From: an uncultured Lachnospiraceae bacterium | GTDB lineage: Bacteria; Bacillota; Clostridia; Lachnospirales; Lachnospiraceae | Direction: 5' to 3' | Assembly (NCBI GenBank): GCA_902796425.1 | Contig: CADBPC010000170.1 | Span: 1-57,663, forward strand | Length of the DNA: 57,663 nucleotides | Part shown: positions 19,096 through 27,134 of the stretch, in pieces | How positions within the stretch are numbered: the stretch's first letter is position 1 | How the letters are laid out: the number at the start of each line of letters is the position of its first letter | Notes under the pieces: generated by a model | Told to the model about the DNA's origin: nothing | The model's input: only the letters and a program-made list of their open reading frames with translations | The model's database searches: none | Translations under genes and position numbers: made by a program

Positions 19096-19131
19096 ATTAT
19101 CGAAACGAATGCAGAGGAAAACTTTTCAGCC

Positions 19132-21174
19132 ATGATTTTATCCTGTCACCATATCAGCAAAGCCTTTCTGGAAGAGCCCGTACTGTCCGACATTACCTTT
19201 CACCTCGAAAAGGGGGATAAGGCTGCGATTGTCGGCGCAAACGGCGCAGGCAAATCGACGCTCCTCAAGATAATGGTCGCCTTCGCTCCGCTTGCCGAGG
19301 GCAGCTATGTTGAGGATACCCTTACCCCGGACGAGGGAACCGTTTCTTATGCAAAGGATGTGACGCTCGGGTATCTTGCGCAGAACCAGAATCTCAATTC
19401 CGCCAACACGATTTATGACGAGGTGCTCTCTGTCAAAAAGCATGTGATTGAGCTGGAGCAGAAAATTGCCCGCTCCGAGCAGATGATGGGAAGGCTCCAG
19501 GGCGCCGAGCTCGATGACCTGATGGCCGAGTACAATCAGCTCCTTCACCTCTTCCAGCTTGAGAACGGCTACGCCTATAAGGGCGAAATCATCGGTGTTT
19601 TAAGGGGCCTTGGCTTTGATGAGTCCGAGTTTTCCCAGCGCATCTCCACACTCTCCGGCGGGCAGAAAACCAGAGTTGCGCTTGCAAAGCTCCTTCTGGA
19701 AAAGCCGGATATCATCATCCTCGATGAGCCGACCAACCACCTGGATATTACAAGCATTGCCTGGCTCGAGAACTATCTGCTGAATTACCGCGGGACCGTA
19801 CTGATTGTATCTCACGACCGGTACTTCCTGGATAAAATCGTAAGCCGCGTCATCGAGATCGAGAATACCCGCGCGACTTTGTTTACCGGCAATTATTCCG
19901 CCTATGCGGAGCGCAAAAAGGCTCTCCGGGAGGAGGCCTGGCACCAGTACCTGAACAACCAGGCCCAGATCCGTCACCAGGAAGAGGTCATCGCAAAGCT
20001 CCGCCAGTTCAACCGGGAGAAATCCATAAAGCGCGCGGAAAGCAGGGAAAAGATGCTGTCAAAAATGGAGCGGACAGACCGCCCCGTTGAGCTGCGCGAT
20101 GACATGCACCTTGTACTGAAGCCCTGCATCAAAAGCGGAAGGGATGTCATGCAGGTCCGGCATCTCGCCAAGTCCTTTGACGGGAAGGAGCTCTTTAACG
20201 ATATCGGGTTTGAAATCCGAAGAGGCGACCACGCCGCCCTGATCGGCAGCAACGGATCCGGCAAAACCACAATTCTCAGGATCATCAACGGCCTTGTCGC
20301 GCCCGATGCCGGAGCAGTCCGCTTCGGCACAAATGTGCACGTCGGCTACTACGACCAGGAGCACCATGTCCTCAATGACAGCAACACGGTATTTGAGGAG
20401 ATCTCCGACGCGCACCCGGATATGACCAATACGGAAATCCGCAGTCTTCTCGCTTCCTTCCTGTTCACCGGCGACGATGTCTTTAAACTGATCGGCGACC
20501 TCTCCGGCGGCGAAAAGGGACGCGTAAGCCTTGCAAAGCTCATGCTCTCGGAGGCAAACTTCCTGATCCTCGATGAGCCGACCAACCACCTGGACATGGT
20601 CTCCCGTGAGGTTCTCGAGAATGCGCTCAACAGCTATGAGGGCACAGTGCTGTACGTCTCTCATGACCGGTACTTTATCAACAGGACTGCCAGCAGGATT
20701 CTCAATCTGACGCAAAACGTTCTTGTCGAGTACAACGGAAGCGGAAGCGACCTCATTCCGGATAAGTACTACGGGAACTATGACTATTATCTGGAAAAAT
20801 CCCAGCAGATCGGCGACCAGCTGATTTCCAGGCAAAAGGCCTCCGATGCAGGCACTCCCGGCGCCGCAGTGTCCCGGACGGGCGACTGGTCGGACGGACC
20901 TTCGGCAGCGGAAACCGCCGGCAGGGATGACTGGGCGCGCCAGAAGCAGGAGCAGGCAAGGCTCCGCAAGGCTGCCAGCGAGATCAAAAAGCTGGAGGAG
21001 AGAATTACCGCCCTTGAAGAAAAAAACAGTGCCATCGAAGAGACGATGGCACTGCCCGAAGTATCGGTTGATATCGAAAGACTCTCTGCGCTTTCGAAAG
21101 AACACGAAGAAAACGATGCGCAGCTGGCCGCGCTGTACGAACAGTGGGAACAGCTACAGGAGGCTCAGAAATAA
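19132..21174 (+). CDS. ABC-F family ATPase (ribosome-associated translation factor type)
   Basis: A 680-residue soluble protein with two ABC domains and no membrane segments. ABC1 has Walker A GANGAGKST (about residue 37), signature LSGGQKTRVALAKL and Walker B IIILDEPTNHLD. ABC2 has GSNGSGKTT (about residue 372), LSGGEKGRVSLAKL and FLILDEPTNHLD. The interdomain linker is rich in charged residues, as in ribosome-binding ABC-F factors. A C-terminal coiled coil (about 600-680) follows a low-complexity stretch. ABC-F proteins bind the ribosomal E site; some give antibiotic resistance, others are housekeeping. This one resembles the YdiF/Uup housekeeping type in length and tail, and no resistance role can be assigned. 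It converges on icd with a 3-base gap and no terminator. Confidence 0.9.
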   Translation: MILSCHHISKAFLEEPVLSDITFHLEKGDKAAIVGANGAGKSTLLKIMVAFAPLAEGSYVEDTLTPDEGTVSYAKDVTLGYLAQNQNLNSANTIYDEVLSVKKHVIELEQKIARSEQMMGRLQGAELDDLMAEYNQLLHLFQLENGYAYKGEIIGVLRGLGFDESEFSQRISTLSGGQKTRVALAKLLLEKPDIIILDEPTNHLDITSIAWLENYLLNYRGTVLIVSHDRYFLDKIVSRVIEIENTRATLFTGNYSAYAERKKALREEAWHQYLNNQAQIRHQEEVIAKLRQFNREKSIKRAESREKMLSKMERTDRPVELRDDMHLVLKPCIKSGRDVMQVRHLAKSFDGKELFNDIGFEIRRGDHAALIGSNGSGKTTILRIINGLVAPDAGAVRFGTNVHVGYYDQEHHVLNDSNTVFEEISDAHPDMTNTEIRSLLASFLFTGDDVFKLIGDLSGGEKGRVSLAKLMLSEANFLILDEPTNHLDMVSREVLENALNSYEGTVLYVSHDRYFINRTASRILNLTQNVLVEYNGSGSDLIPDKYYGNYDYYLEKSQQIGDQLISRQKASDAGTPGAAVSRTGDWSDGPSAAETAGRDDWARQKQEQARLRKAASEIKKLEERITALEEKNSAIEETMALPEVSVDIERLSALSKEHEENDAQLAALYEQWEQLQEAQK

Positions 21175-21177
21175 GCC

Positions 21178-22386
21178 TTACAGCAGTTTTTCAAGCTCCT
21201 GCCTGACCGCGAGGATGAACTCCTCCGTTCCGAGCTTCTCAACATTTTCCAGCGTGGTGATGCCCGCGAGATCGCCGGTCATCTTACCCGATTCAATCGT
21301 ATTGATCGTTGCTTTTTCGAGCTTTCCGGCAAATTCGGAAAGCTCTTTGTTTCCGTCCATTTCCCCGCGCTTGTTCAATGCTCCGCTCCAGGCAAAGATT
21401 GTTGCGACGGAGTTGGTGGATGTGGGCTGTCCCTCAAGATACTTGTAGTAATGGCGCTGCACGGTCCCGTGGGCTGCCTCAAATTCATAGGCGCCCGTAG
21501 GCGAAACCAGCGTCGATGTCATCATGGCAAGGGAGCCGAAGGAGGTCGCCATCATATCGCTCATGACATCTCCGTCGTAGTTTTTCAGCGCCCAGACAAA
21601 TCCGCCTTCCGAGCGGATTGCCCTTGCGACGGCGTCATCGATCAGTGTGTAGAAATAGGTGATCCCGGCAGCTTCGTATTTGTCCTTATATTCCTCGTCA
21701 TAAATCCTCTGGAATATTTCCTTGAAATTACCGTCATAGATCTTTGAAATCGTATCCTTTGTGGAAAACCAGAGATCCATTTTCTGCGCGAGAGCATATT
21801 CAAAGCAGGTGCGTGCGAAGTTTTCAATGGACTGGTCGGTGTTGTGGATTCCCTGTACAATACCGCCGCCCTCGAAATCACAGATCAGGCGCCTGTGCTC
21901 TACGCCGTTGATCTCCGTGAAGACGATCTCCGCCTTTCCGGGGCCTCCGACCTTAATCTCCGCATTCTTATAGACATCGCCGTAAGCATGACGCGCCATC
22001 ATGATCGGCTTCTTCCACGTCCGCACATACGGCTCGATTCCCTTAACCATGATCGGTCCGCGGAAAACCGTGCCGTCAAGCGCCGCGCGGATGGTTGCGT
22101 TCGGGCTCTTATACAGCTTCTTGAGGTCATATTCTTTCTGTCTGGCCTTGTTGGGTGTAATTGTCGCACACTTGACGGCAACGCCATACTTTTTTGTTGC
22201 CTCCGCAGCCTCCATGGTAATTTCATCATCGGTTTCATCGCGGGATACAAGACCAAGGTCATAATAGACTGTCTTTAAATCCACAAACGGCGTGATCAGA
22301 TGTTCCTTTATCATCCTCCAGATAATGCGGGTCATCTCATCTCCGTCCATCTCAACAAGGGGCGTTGTCATCGGTATTTTTGTCAT
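21178..22386 (-). CDS. icd: NADP-dependent isocitrate dehydrogenase, eukaryote-like (type II) form
   Basis: Oxidative decarboxylation of isocitrate to 2-oxoglutarate, producing NADPH for glutamate synthesis. The 402 residues begin MTKIPMTTPLVEMDGDEMTRIIW, typical of the homodimeric eukaryote-like NADP-IDH subfamily rather than the E. coli Icd form. Substrate-loop residues are visible in KSPNATIRAALDGTVFRGPI, and the metal-binding aspartates in LIDDAVARAIRSEGGFVWALKNYDGDVMSD. The AHGTVQRHYYKY cofactor region is also present. It is the third gene of an operon with a Re-type citrate synthase and a GntR regulator. Aconitase is not in the window, so the oxidative TCA half-branch must be completed elsewhere. 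Confidence 0.95.
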   Translation of the reverse strand: MTKIPMTTPLVEMDGDEMTRIIWRMIKEHLITPFVDLKTVYYDLGLVSRDETDDEITMEAAEATKKYGVAVKCATITPNKARQKEYDLKKLYKSPNATIRAALDGTVFRGPIMVKGIEPYVRTWKKPIMMARHAYGDVYKNAEIKVGGPGKAEIVFTEINGVEHRRLICDFEGGGIVQGIHNTDQSIENFARTCFEYALAQKMDLWFSTKDTISKIYDGNFKEIFQRIYDEEYKDKYEAAGITYFYTLIDDAVARAIRSEGGFVWALKNYDGDVMSDMMATSFGSLAMMTSTLVSPTGAYEFEAAHGTVQRHYYKYLEGQPTSTNSVATIFAWSGALNKRGEMDGNKELSEFAGKLEKATINTIESGKMTGDLAGITTLENVEKLGTEEFILAVRQELEKLL

Positions 22387-22441
22387 ATGCTTTTCCTTAT
22401 CCTTTAAAATGCGGGTTTTTGACCATCCGGTGCTGTCAGTA

Positions 22442-23131
22442 TTACTGCTCCCTGTACAGATCGAACAGACCGTTCTTTACCATATTATCATATGCCTGCT
22501 TCATATGCTCGTCCGCAAGCCTTTCCGCGAGATTGGCATCCTTCATCTTGATCGCCTCCATAATCCCGTGGTGCTCCTTATTGGACTGCGTTGCTCTCTC
22601 GATGGTGGAAAGTGTCTTCTTCCGGATTCTCATGACATACTCATGATAATCGATCAGGAGGTGCTCAAGCATCTTGGAGTCACATGCGGCATAGAGAATC
22701 CTGTGGAAGGAATTATCCAGTTCCGCGATCTGCTCCATATTGCCCTTTGTCACATGAAACTCGGCGAGGTAAACATTCTCTTCCATCGCCTCGAGCTGCT
22801 CCTTCGTGATATTCTCGCAGGCCCATCTGGCACAAAGACCTTCGAGCCTTGAGCGTATCATATAAATATCATGGACGTCTTTTGCCTGGATTCCCGTTAC
22901 AAAGGCTCCCCGGTTGGGAATAATCTGTACAAGCCCTTCCAGTTCAAGCTGGCGCAGGGCTTCTCTTACGGGAGTTCGCGAAACACCCATCTCGTGGCCG
23001 ATGGAAACCTCCTTCAGCTCTTCCCCCTCTTTGTACTTGCCGTTGAGGATGTCATCCCGGATCTTATGGAAAACGCGGCCCCTGAGTGAATACTGGTCGC
23101 TGACATCCCTTCTAACATCATAATCGTTCAT
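22442..23131 (-). CDS. GntR family (FCD/FadR-like) transcriptional regulator
   Basis: A 229-residue regulator. The N-terminal winged helix-turn-helix is clear (SIGHEMGVSRTPVREALRQLELEGLVQ, about residues 40-66, followed by the wing NRGAFVTGI). The all-helical C-terminal FCD domain has the acidic/histidine pattern (DNSFHRILYAAC and HLLIDYHEYV) that binds a metal and a carboxylate ligand in this family. It lies between citrate synthase (32-base gap) and isocitrate dehydrogenase, so a tri- or dicarboxylate such as citrate is a reasonable guess for the effector. The palindrome TTGTATACAA on the citrate synthase -10 box fits the operator type recognised by FCD regulators, suggesting autoregulation of the operon. 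Confidence 0.9.
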   Translation of the reverse strand: MNDYDVRRDVSDQYSLRGRVFHKIRDDILNGKYKEGEELKEVSIGHEMGVSRTPVREALRQLELEGLVQIIPNRGAFVTGIQAKDVHDIYMIRSRLEGLCARWACENITKEQLEAMEENVYLAEFHVTKGNMEQIAELDNSFHRILYAACDSKMLEHLLIDYHEYVMRIRKKTLSTIERATQSNKEHHGIMEAIKMKDANLAERLADEHMKQAYDNMVKNGLFDLYREQ

Positions 23132-23162
23132 TTCTGCCTTCCCTCTTTACTGTCATCTAATT

Positions 23163-24578
23163 CTATGTATTCTGCCAGAGACTGATCCCTTCCTCCGCAC
23201 AGATTTTGTCGATCTTCTGCTCCAGTTCGGCGTCGGTCATAACCGTAACACGTCCGTCCCGATACTGCTCATCGACCCACTCTTTCAGTTCTTCAACAAT
23301 ATGACTCTTCTTGTCAAGCTGACTGCCTGCCGGAAGCCTGTAATAGTTATTAATCCACAGGGCAATTCCCGCAAGACCGGAAGTATTCGAGATGGCGGCT
23401 ACCGGCGGCCGGTTCAGGAAAAGACCGGTATCAAAGATATTGTAGATCTCCTCATTCTTCAAAAGGCCGTCCGCATGAATGCCCGCTCTCGTGACATTGA
23501 AATTCTTCCCGACAAAAGGTGTCCTTTCGGGAATGTGATACCCAATCTCTTTTTCATAGTAATCAGCAAGATCCGTGATTACGGTGGGATCCATGCCGTT
23601 CAGGGTTCCGCGCAGCTGGGCGTATTCGAATACCATCGCCTCTGTAGGGGTGTTGCCGGTTCTCTCGCCGATACCAAACAGCGAAGAATTGACTCCGCTG
23701 CAGCCGTAAAGCCATGCAGTGGTGGCATTGGTAACTGCCTTGTAAAAATCATTGTGACCGTGCCACTCAAGCTGCTCGCAGGGTACGCCCGCATGGGTAT
23801 GTATCGCATAGATGATACCGGGAACCGAGCGGGGAATAACCGCGCCGTTGAAATTAACGCCGTATCCCATCGTATCGCACGCCCTGACCTTGATCGGGAT
23901 TCCATATTCCTTTTGGAGCTTCATCAGTTCGAGGCAGAAAGGCACGACATAGCCGTAAATATCCGCACGCGTGATATCCTCCAGATGGCAGCGGGGGCTT
24001 ATCCCCTCCTCAAGGCACTGTCTGACAATCGTCAGATAATGCTCCATCGCTTCCCGCCTGGTCATTTTGAGCTTCAGGAAAATGTGATAGTCAGAGCAGG
24101 AAACCAGAATTCCCGTTTCCGGCATTCCCATTTCCCTGACCAGCCTGAAGTCCTCTTTGCTGGCCCTGATCCAGCTTGTGATTTCGGGGAAGCGGTATCC
24201 GCGCTCCATGCACTTGTACACTGCGTCCCTGTCCTGTTTTGAATACAAAAAAAACTCACAGGCCCTGATCAGTCCGTTCTCTCCTCCGAGTCTGTGGAAT
24301 TCATCATATATATGAAGTATCTGGTCCGATGTATAGGGAGCCCTGGACTGCTGGCCGTCGCGGAAGGTTGTATCCGTGATCCATATCTCGGATGGCATAT
24401 ACTTCGGAACCGATCTGTCGTTAAAAGGAATCTTCGGTATTTCCGAATACGGGAACATCGCCCTGAATACATTCGGCTTTTTGACGTCATCGAGGATGTA
24501 CATATGCTCCTCGATCTGAAGCAGGTTATTATGCTCATTCATCGTCACGGGACGATTCTCAAAAGTTTCTGTTACCAT
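23163..24578 (-). CDS. Re-citrate synthase (homocitrate/isopropylmalate synthase superfamily)
   Basis: Predicted to condense acetyl-CoA and oxaloacetate to citrate with Re-face stereochemistry. The 471 residues carry the DRE-TIM motif WITDTTFRDGQQSRAPYT near the N terminus and the metal-binding EWHGHNDFYKAV. The pattern GLIRACEFFLYSKQD resembles the Re-citrate synthase of Clostridium kluyveri. The LeuA regulatory domain is absent, so isopropylmalate synthase is unlikely; homocitrate synthase is the main alternative. The operon partner isocitrate dehydrogenase supports citrate. The start ATG at 24578 (MVTETFENRP) has GGAGG 11 bases upstream and a sigma-A promoter just before; the longer frame to 24677 would begin upstream of that promoter and is rejected. 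Confidence 0.83.
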   Translation of the reverse strand: MVTETFENRPVTMNEHNNLLQIEEHMYILDDVKKPNVFRAMFPYSEIPKIPFNDRSVPKYMPSEIWITDTTFRDGQQSRAPYTSDQILHIYDEFHRLGGENGLIRACEFFLYSKQDRDAVYKCMERGYRFPEITSWIRASKEDFRLVREMGMPETGILVSCSDYHIFLKLKMTRREAMEHYLTIVRQCLEEGISPRCHLEDITRADIYGYVVPFCLELMKLQKEYGIPIKVRACDTMGYGVNFNGAVIPRSVPGIIYAIHTHAGVPCEQLEWHGHNDFYKAVTNATTAWLYGCSGVNSSLFGIGERTGNTPTEAMVFEYAQLRGTLNGMDPTVITDLADYYEKEIGYHIPERTPFVGKNFNVTRAGIHADGLLKNEEIYNIFDTGLFLNRPPVAAISNTSGLAGIALWINNYYRLPAGSQLDKKSHIVEELKEWVDEQYRDGRVTVMTDAELEQKIDKICAEEGISLWQNT

Positions 24579-24594
24579 TGCTTTATATGCCTCC

Positions 24595-24622
24595 GTTGTA
24601 TATACGCATAATTGTATACAAC
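24595..24622. promoter_or_regulatory. Candidate GntR/FCD operator on the citrate synthase -10 box
   Basis: A perfect 10-bp palindrome, TTGTATACAA (24612-24621), overlaps the -10 element. A second related half, GTTGTAT (24595-24601), lies 14 bases away and forms a wider dyad with ATACAAC (24616-24622). It also contains the 8-bp palindrome GTATATAC (24598-24605). TTGTATACAA-like sequences are typical of GntR/FCD family operators. The operon itself encodes such a regulator, so autorepression is the simplest reading. No second copy was noticed in front of icd or the regulator gene. Confidence 0.6.
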
Positions 24623-24638
24623 GTGTGCAATTTGTCAA
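24611..24638 (-). promoter_or_regulatory. Sigma-A promoter of the citrate synthase-GntR-icd operon
   Basis: Minus strand: -35 TTGACA (24633-24638), 16-base spacer, -10 TACAAT (24611-24616). This is close to consensus. The predicted transcription start is near 24604, giving a very short leader (about 25 bases) with GGAGG at its centre. The -10 box lies within the palindromic operator described separately. Confidence 0.8.
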
Positions 24639-24668
24639 GTTGCTTTGCAGCCCATCCTGCGTTTTACT

Positions 24669-24804
24669 ATGAGCCATGCCGGCAGTTACGCGTCCTTCGG
24701 ACGCTCACTGTCGCGGCATTCGCCGTATGCTCCCAGTCTGTCATCCGGCCATTCGTGAGCAAGCTCCCGATGTCCGTCTGCCATCCTGTTCGCGCATGGC
24801 TCAT
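24669..24804. repeat. 136-base structured element with 11-bp terminal inverted repeats
   Basis: The ends ATGAGCCATGC (24669-24679) and GCATGGCTCAT (24794-24804) are exact inverted repeats. Inside are a 6-bp hairpin GCGTCC-TTC-GGACGC (24690-24704), a 4-bp hairpin CGGC-ATTC-GCCG (24714-24725) and an imperfect stem around the GAGCAAGCTC core (24757-24766). This is the pattern of a small dispersed repeat (MITE/REP-like) or a multibranched RNA. No convincing ORF lies inside: the open frames have no ribosome binding site. It sits between the EF-G-like gene terminator and the citrate synthase promoter. No second copy was noticed in the window. Confidence 0.5.
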
Positions 24805-24817
24805 TGCTTCGCGCAGT

Positions 24818-24849
24818 CAAAGAGCAGCCCCTGCGCGGGCTGCTCTTTG
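24818..24849 (-). terminator. Intrinsic terminator after the EF-G-like gene
   Basis: A 13-bp perfect stem, CAAAGAGCAGCCC / GGGCTGCTCTTTG, around a 6-base loop. It starts 36 bases after the EF-G-like stop. The terminal A/U pairs of the stem supply the U-run, which is short, so it could act in both directions. Confidence 0.7.
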
Positions 24850-24884
24850 CATGTGAGATCTTTATGAAACCGAAGAATCGTAAA

Positions 24885-26978
24885 TCAGCCTTCGCTGTAT
24901 CCTTCTGCAACCTCTGCCGCTCTCGCCTCAACTTCTCTGTTCTGGATATCGGCAGGTGTCTGCTCGTAGCGGACAAACTCATAACCGTAGTCGCCGCGTC
25001 CGCCCGTCATGGAACGAAGAGTTGTGCAGTAGTCAAACAGCTCCATCTGAGGAACTTCCGCCTCGATAACCTGCTTGCCGCCGGAAATCGGGTTCATGCC
25101 CAGGACTCTTCCGCGTCTCTTGTTAAGGTCGCCCATGACATCGCCGGTGTAGCTGTCCGGAACAGTGACCTTCAGAAGAACGATCGGCTCAAGCAGTACG
25201 GGTGATGCCTCGATAAAGCCCTTCTTGAACGCCTGTCTGGAAGCAGTCTTGAATGCCATTTCGGAGGAGTCGACCGGGTGATAGGATCCATCGTACAGAA
25301 TCGCTCTTACGCCGACAACCGGATAAGCAGCCAGAGGTCCGCGCAGGACAGATTCCTGAATACCCTTTTCAACCGCGGGGAAGAAGTTCTTCGGAACAGA
25401 ACCGCCGACGACCTCTTCGCCGAACTCATAAGCTTCCTCAAGATTGCCGGAGGGGCTGAATTTCATCTTGACGTGTCCGTACTGGCCGTGTCCGCCGGAC
25501 TGCTTCTTATACTTGTACTCAACGTCGGAGTTCTTCTTGATGGTCTCGCGGAAAGCAACCTTCGGCTTTTCAACTTCGACTTCGACGTTGTACTCATTCT
25601 TGAGCATGGACTGGATGATATTCAGGTGAAGATCACCCATACCGTAAATCAGTGTCTGGCTGTTGGCAGCATCGTTGACATTCTTGAAGGTCGGGTCTTC
25701 CGAAGCGATCTTTGCCATTGCCTGCTGGATCTTATCGATATCGCCCTTATTCTTTGCCTTGTAGCGCAGATAGGTGTAAGGCTTCGAAATATCCGTCTTT
25801 GCATACTGAATGGGAGTAGCCTTTGTGGAAAGTGTATCTCCCGTTGCAACATCTCCGAGCTTTGCAAGAGCGCCCAGGTCGCCGGCGTGAAGCTCGCCGA
25901 TTTCGGAAGTCTTATTGCCCTGCATCGTATACAGCTTGCCGATCTTGAATTCTGTCTCAGTCCTGCTGTCATAGACAAGGTCATCTGTCTTGAACACGCC
26001 GGAACGGACCTTGATCAGGCTGTATCTGCCAAGGAAAGGATCAACGATGGTCTTGAACACGTATGCGCTCTTCGGCTTGAGGACATCGAAGTTCGCCTCG
26101 AAGATCTCGTTTGTCTTCATGTTGATGCCGGAAACCTTGCGGCTCTCAGCGGAAGGCATGTACTTGATGACATCATCGAGCAGCGTGTAGACACCTGTGC
26201 TCAGAAGTCCGGAGCCCATGGTTACCGGAACAATGGAATCGTCCTGGATGGCGATTCTGGCAGCAGAGCGGATCTCCGCCTCAGAGAATTCGTCTCCGGA
26301 GAAATAGCGGTCCATGAACTCTTCGCTGGTCTCTGCAACCGACTCCATCAGGGTATCGTGATACTCTTCCAGATTCTCTTCGCAGTAATCCGGAATATCC
26401 ATCTCGACCGCCTGCTTGTCCTTCCAGCGGAACGCCTTCTTCTGGATAACATTGACATAGCCGACCAGCTTTTCATTCTCGCGGACAGGCATATTGAAGG
26501 GAGCGATCTTCTTGCCGTAAAGGTTTGTCAGGCTCTCGACAACCGAGCGGTAGGAAACGCTGTCGATATCCATATCCGTCACAAAGAACATCCTGGGCAG
26601 ATGGAAACGCTCGCAGAGCTCCCACGCCTTTTCAGTACCGGCTTCGATACCGGCCTTGCCGCTGATGACGATGATCGCACCGTCAGCGACACTGAGGGCT
26701 TCCTCAACTTCACCGACAAAATCAAAGAAACCAGGGGTGTCCAGCACATTGATCTTATAGTCATTCCATTCGATCGGAATCAGTGAAGTACGAATCGAGA
26801 TTCCTCTCTTCTGTTCCTCCTTCGTAAAGTCGGATACGGTATTGCCGTCTTCGACCTTGCCCATGCGGGACGTCATGCCGCCGAGGTAAGCCATTGCTTC
26901 AACCAGCGTTGTCTTGCCGGCGCCGCCGTGACCAAGAACAACAACATTTCTGATCTTGTCAGTTGTGTAAACCTTCAT
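24885..26978 (-). CDS. Elongation factor G paralogue (EF-G-like GTPase) with altered active site
   Basis: A 697-residue five-domain translational GTPase. The P loop GHGGAGKTTLVEA is intact (about residues 16-28). Switch II reads DTPGFFDFVGEV where standard EF-G has DTPGHVDF, so the catalytic histidine is replaced by Phe. The G4 motif NKxD is replaced by TDMD (FFVTDMDID). Domain IV (KKQSGGHGQYGHVKMKF) and domain V are complete. It is not next to rpsL, rpsG or tuf. It therefore looks like a second EF-G rather than the main factor; ribosome-binding paralogues with weak GTP hydrolysis are known. The start MKVYTTDKIR at 26978 has GGAGG seven bases upstream; the longer frame to 27080 overlaps the leuS terminator and is rejected. 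Confidence 0.88.
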   Translation of the reverse strand: MKVYTTDKIRNVVVLGHGGAGKTTLVEAMAYLGGMTSRMGKVEDGNTVSDFTKEEQKRGISIRTSLIPIEWNDYKINVLDTPGFFDFVGEVEEALSVADGAIIVISGKAGIEAGTEKAWELCERFHLPRMFFVTDMDIDSVSYRSVVESLTNLYGKKIAPFNMPVRENEKLVGYVNVIQKKAFRWKDKQAVEMDIPDYCEENLEEYHDTLMESVAETSEEFMDRYFSGDEFSEAEIRSAARIAIQDDSIVPVTMGSGLLSTGVYTLLDDVIKYMPSAESRKVSGINMKTNEIFEANFDVLKPKSAYVFKTIVDPFLGRYSLIKVRSGVFKTDDLVYDSRTETEFKIGKLYTMQGNKTSEIGELHAGDLGALAKLGDVATGDTLSTKATPIQYAKTDISKPYTYLRYKAKNKGDIDKIQQAMAKIASEDPTFKNVNDAANSQTLIYGMGDLHLNIIQSMLKNEYNVEVEVEKPKVAFRETIKKNSDVEYKYKKQSGGHGQYGHVKMKFSPSGNLEEAYEFGEEVVGGSVPKNFFPAVEKGIQESVLRGPLAAYPVVGVRAILYDGSYHPVDSSEMAFKTASRQAFKKGFIEASPVLLEPIVLLKVTVPDSYTGDVMGDLNKRRGRVLGMNPISGGKQVIEAEVPQMELFDYCTTLRSMTGGRGDYGYEFVRYEQTPADIQNREVEARAAEVAEGYSEG

Positions 26979-27053
26979 TTGTATTCCTCCAATCTGATTT
27001 AGTCTGCCCCGCGCCGCCGGGTCATGCTGCACGTTTACCGTGTTTATGACCAT

Positions 27054-27104
27054 AAAAAAAGCTCCGCATGGCAAAACCAAATTCTATTTTACCAATGCGG
27101 AGCT
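27054..27104 (-). terminator. Intrinsic terminator after leuS
   Basis: AGCTCCGCAT (27060-27069) and ATGCGGAGCT (27095-27104) form a perfect 10-bp stem with a long 25-base A/T-rich loop. On the minus strand the stem is followed by seven T residues (27054-27060). It lies 31 bases beyond the leuS stop and separates leuS from the EF-G-like gene. Confidence 0.85.
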
Positions 27105-27134
27105 GTATATACAAGATTTATTTAGTAATTAATA

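Noticed and set aside
19018..19131. Rex operator in front of rex
   Set aside because: No TTGTGAAnnnnTTCACAA-like sequence was found by eye in the divergent region.
23163..24578. Calling the DRE-TIM gene leuA (2-isopropylmalate synthase)
   Set aside because: No LeuA C-terminal regulatory domain; operon with isocitrate dehydrogenase and motifs like Re-citrate synthase argue otherwise.
24686..24982. Minus-strand ORF of 98 codons across the EF-G 3' end and the structured element
   Set aside because: It begins inside the EF-G coding end in another frame, crosses the intrinsic terminator hairpin and has no ribosome binding site.
25278..26786. Plus-strand frame opposite the EF-G-like gene (502 codons)
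   Set aside because: Antisense to a complete translational GTPase; no family motif or ribosome binding site.
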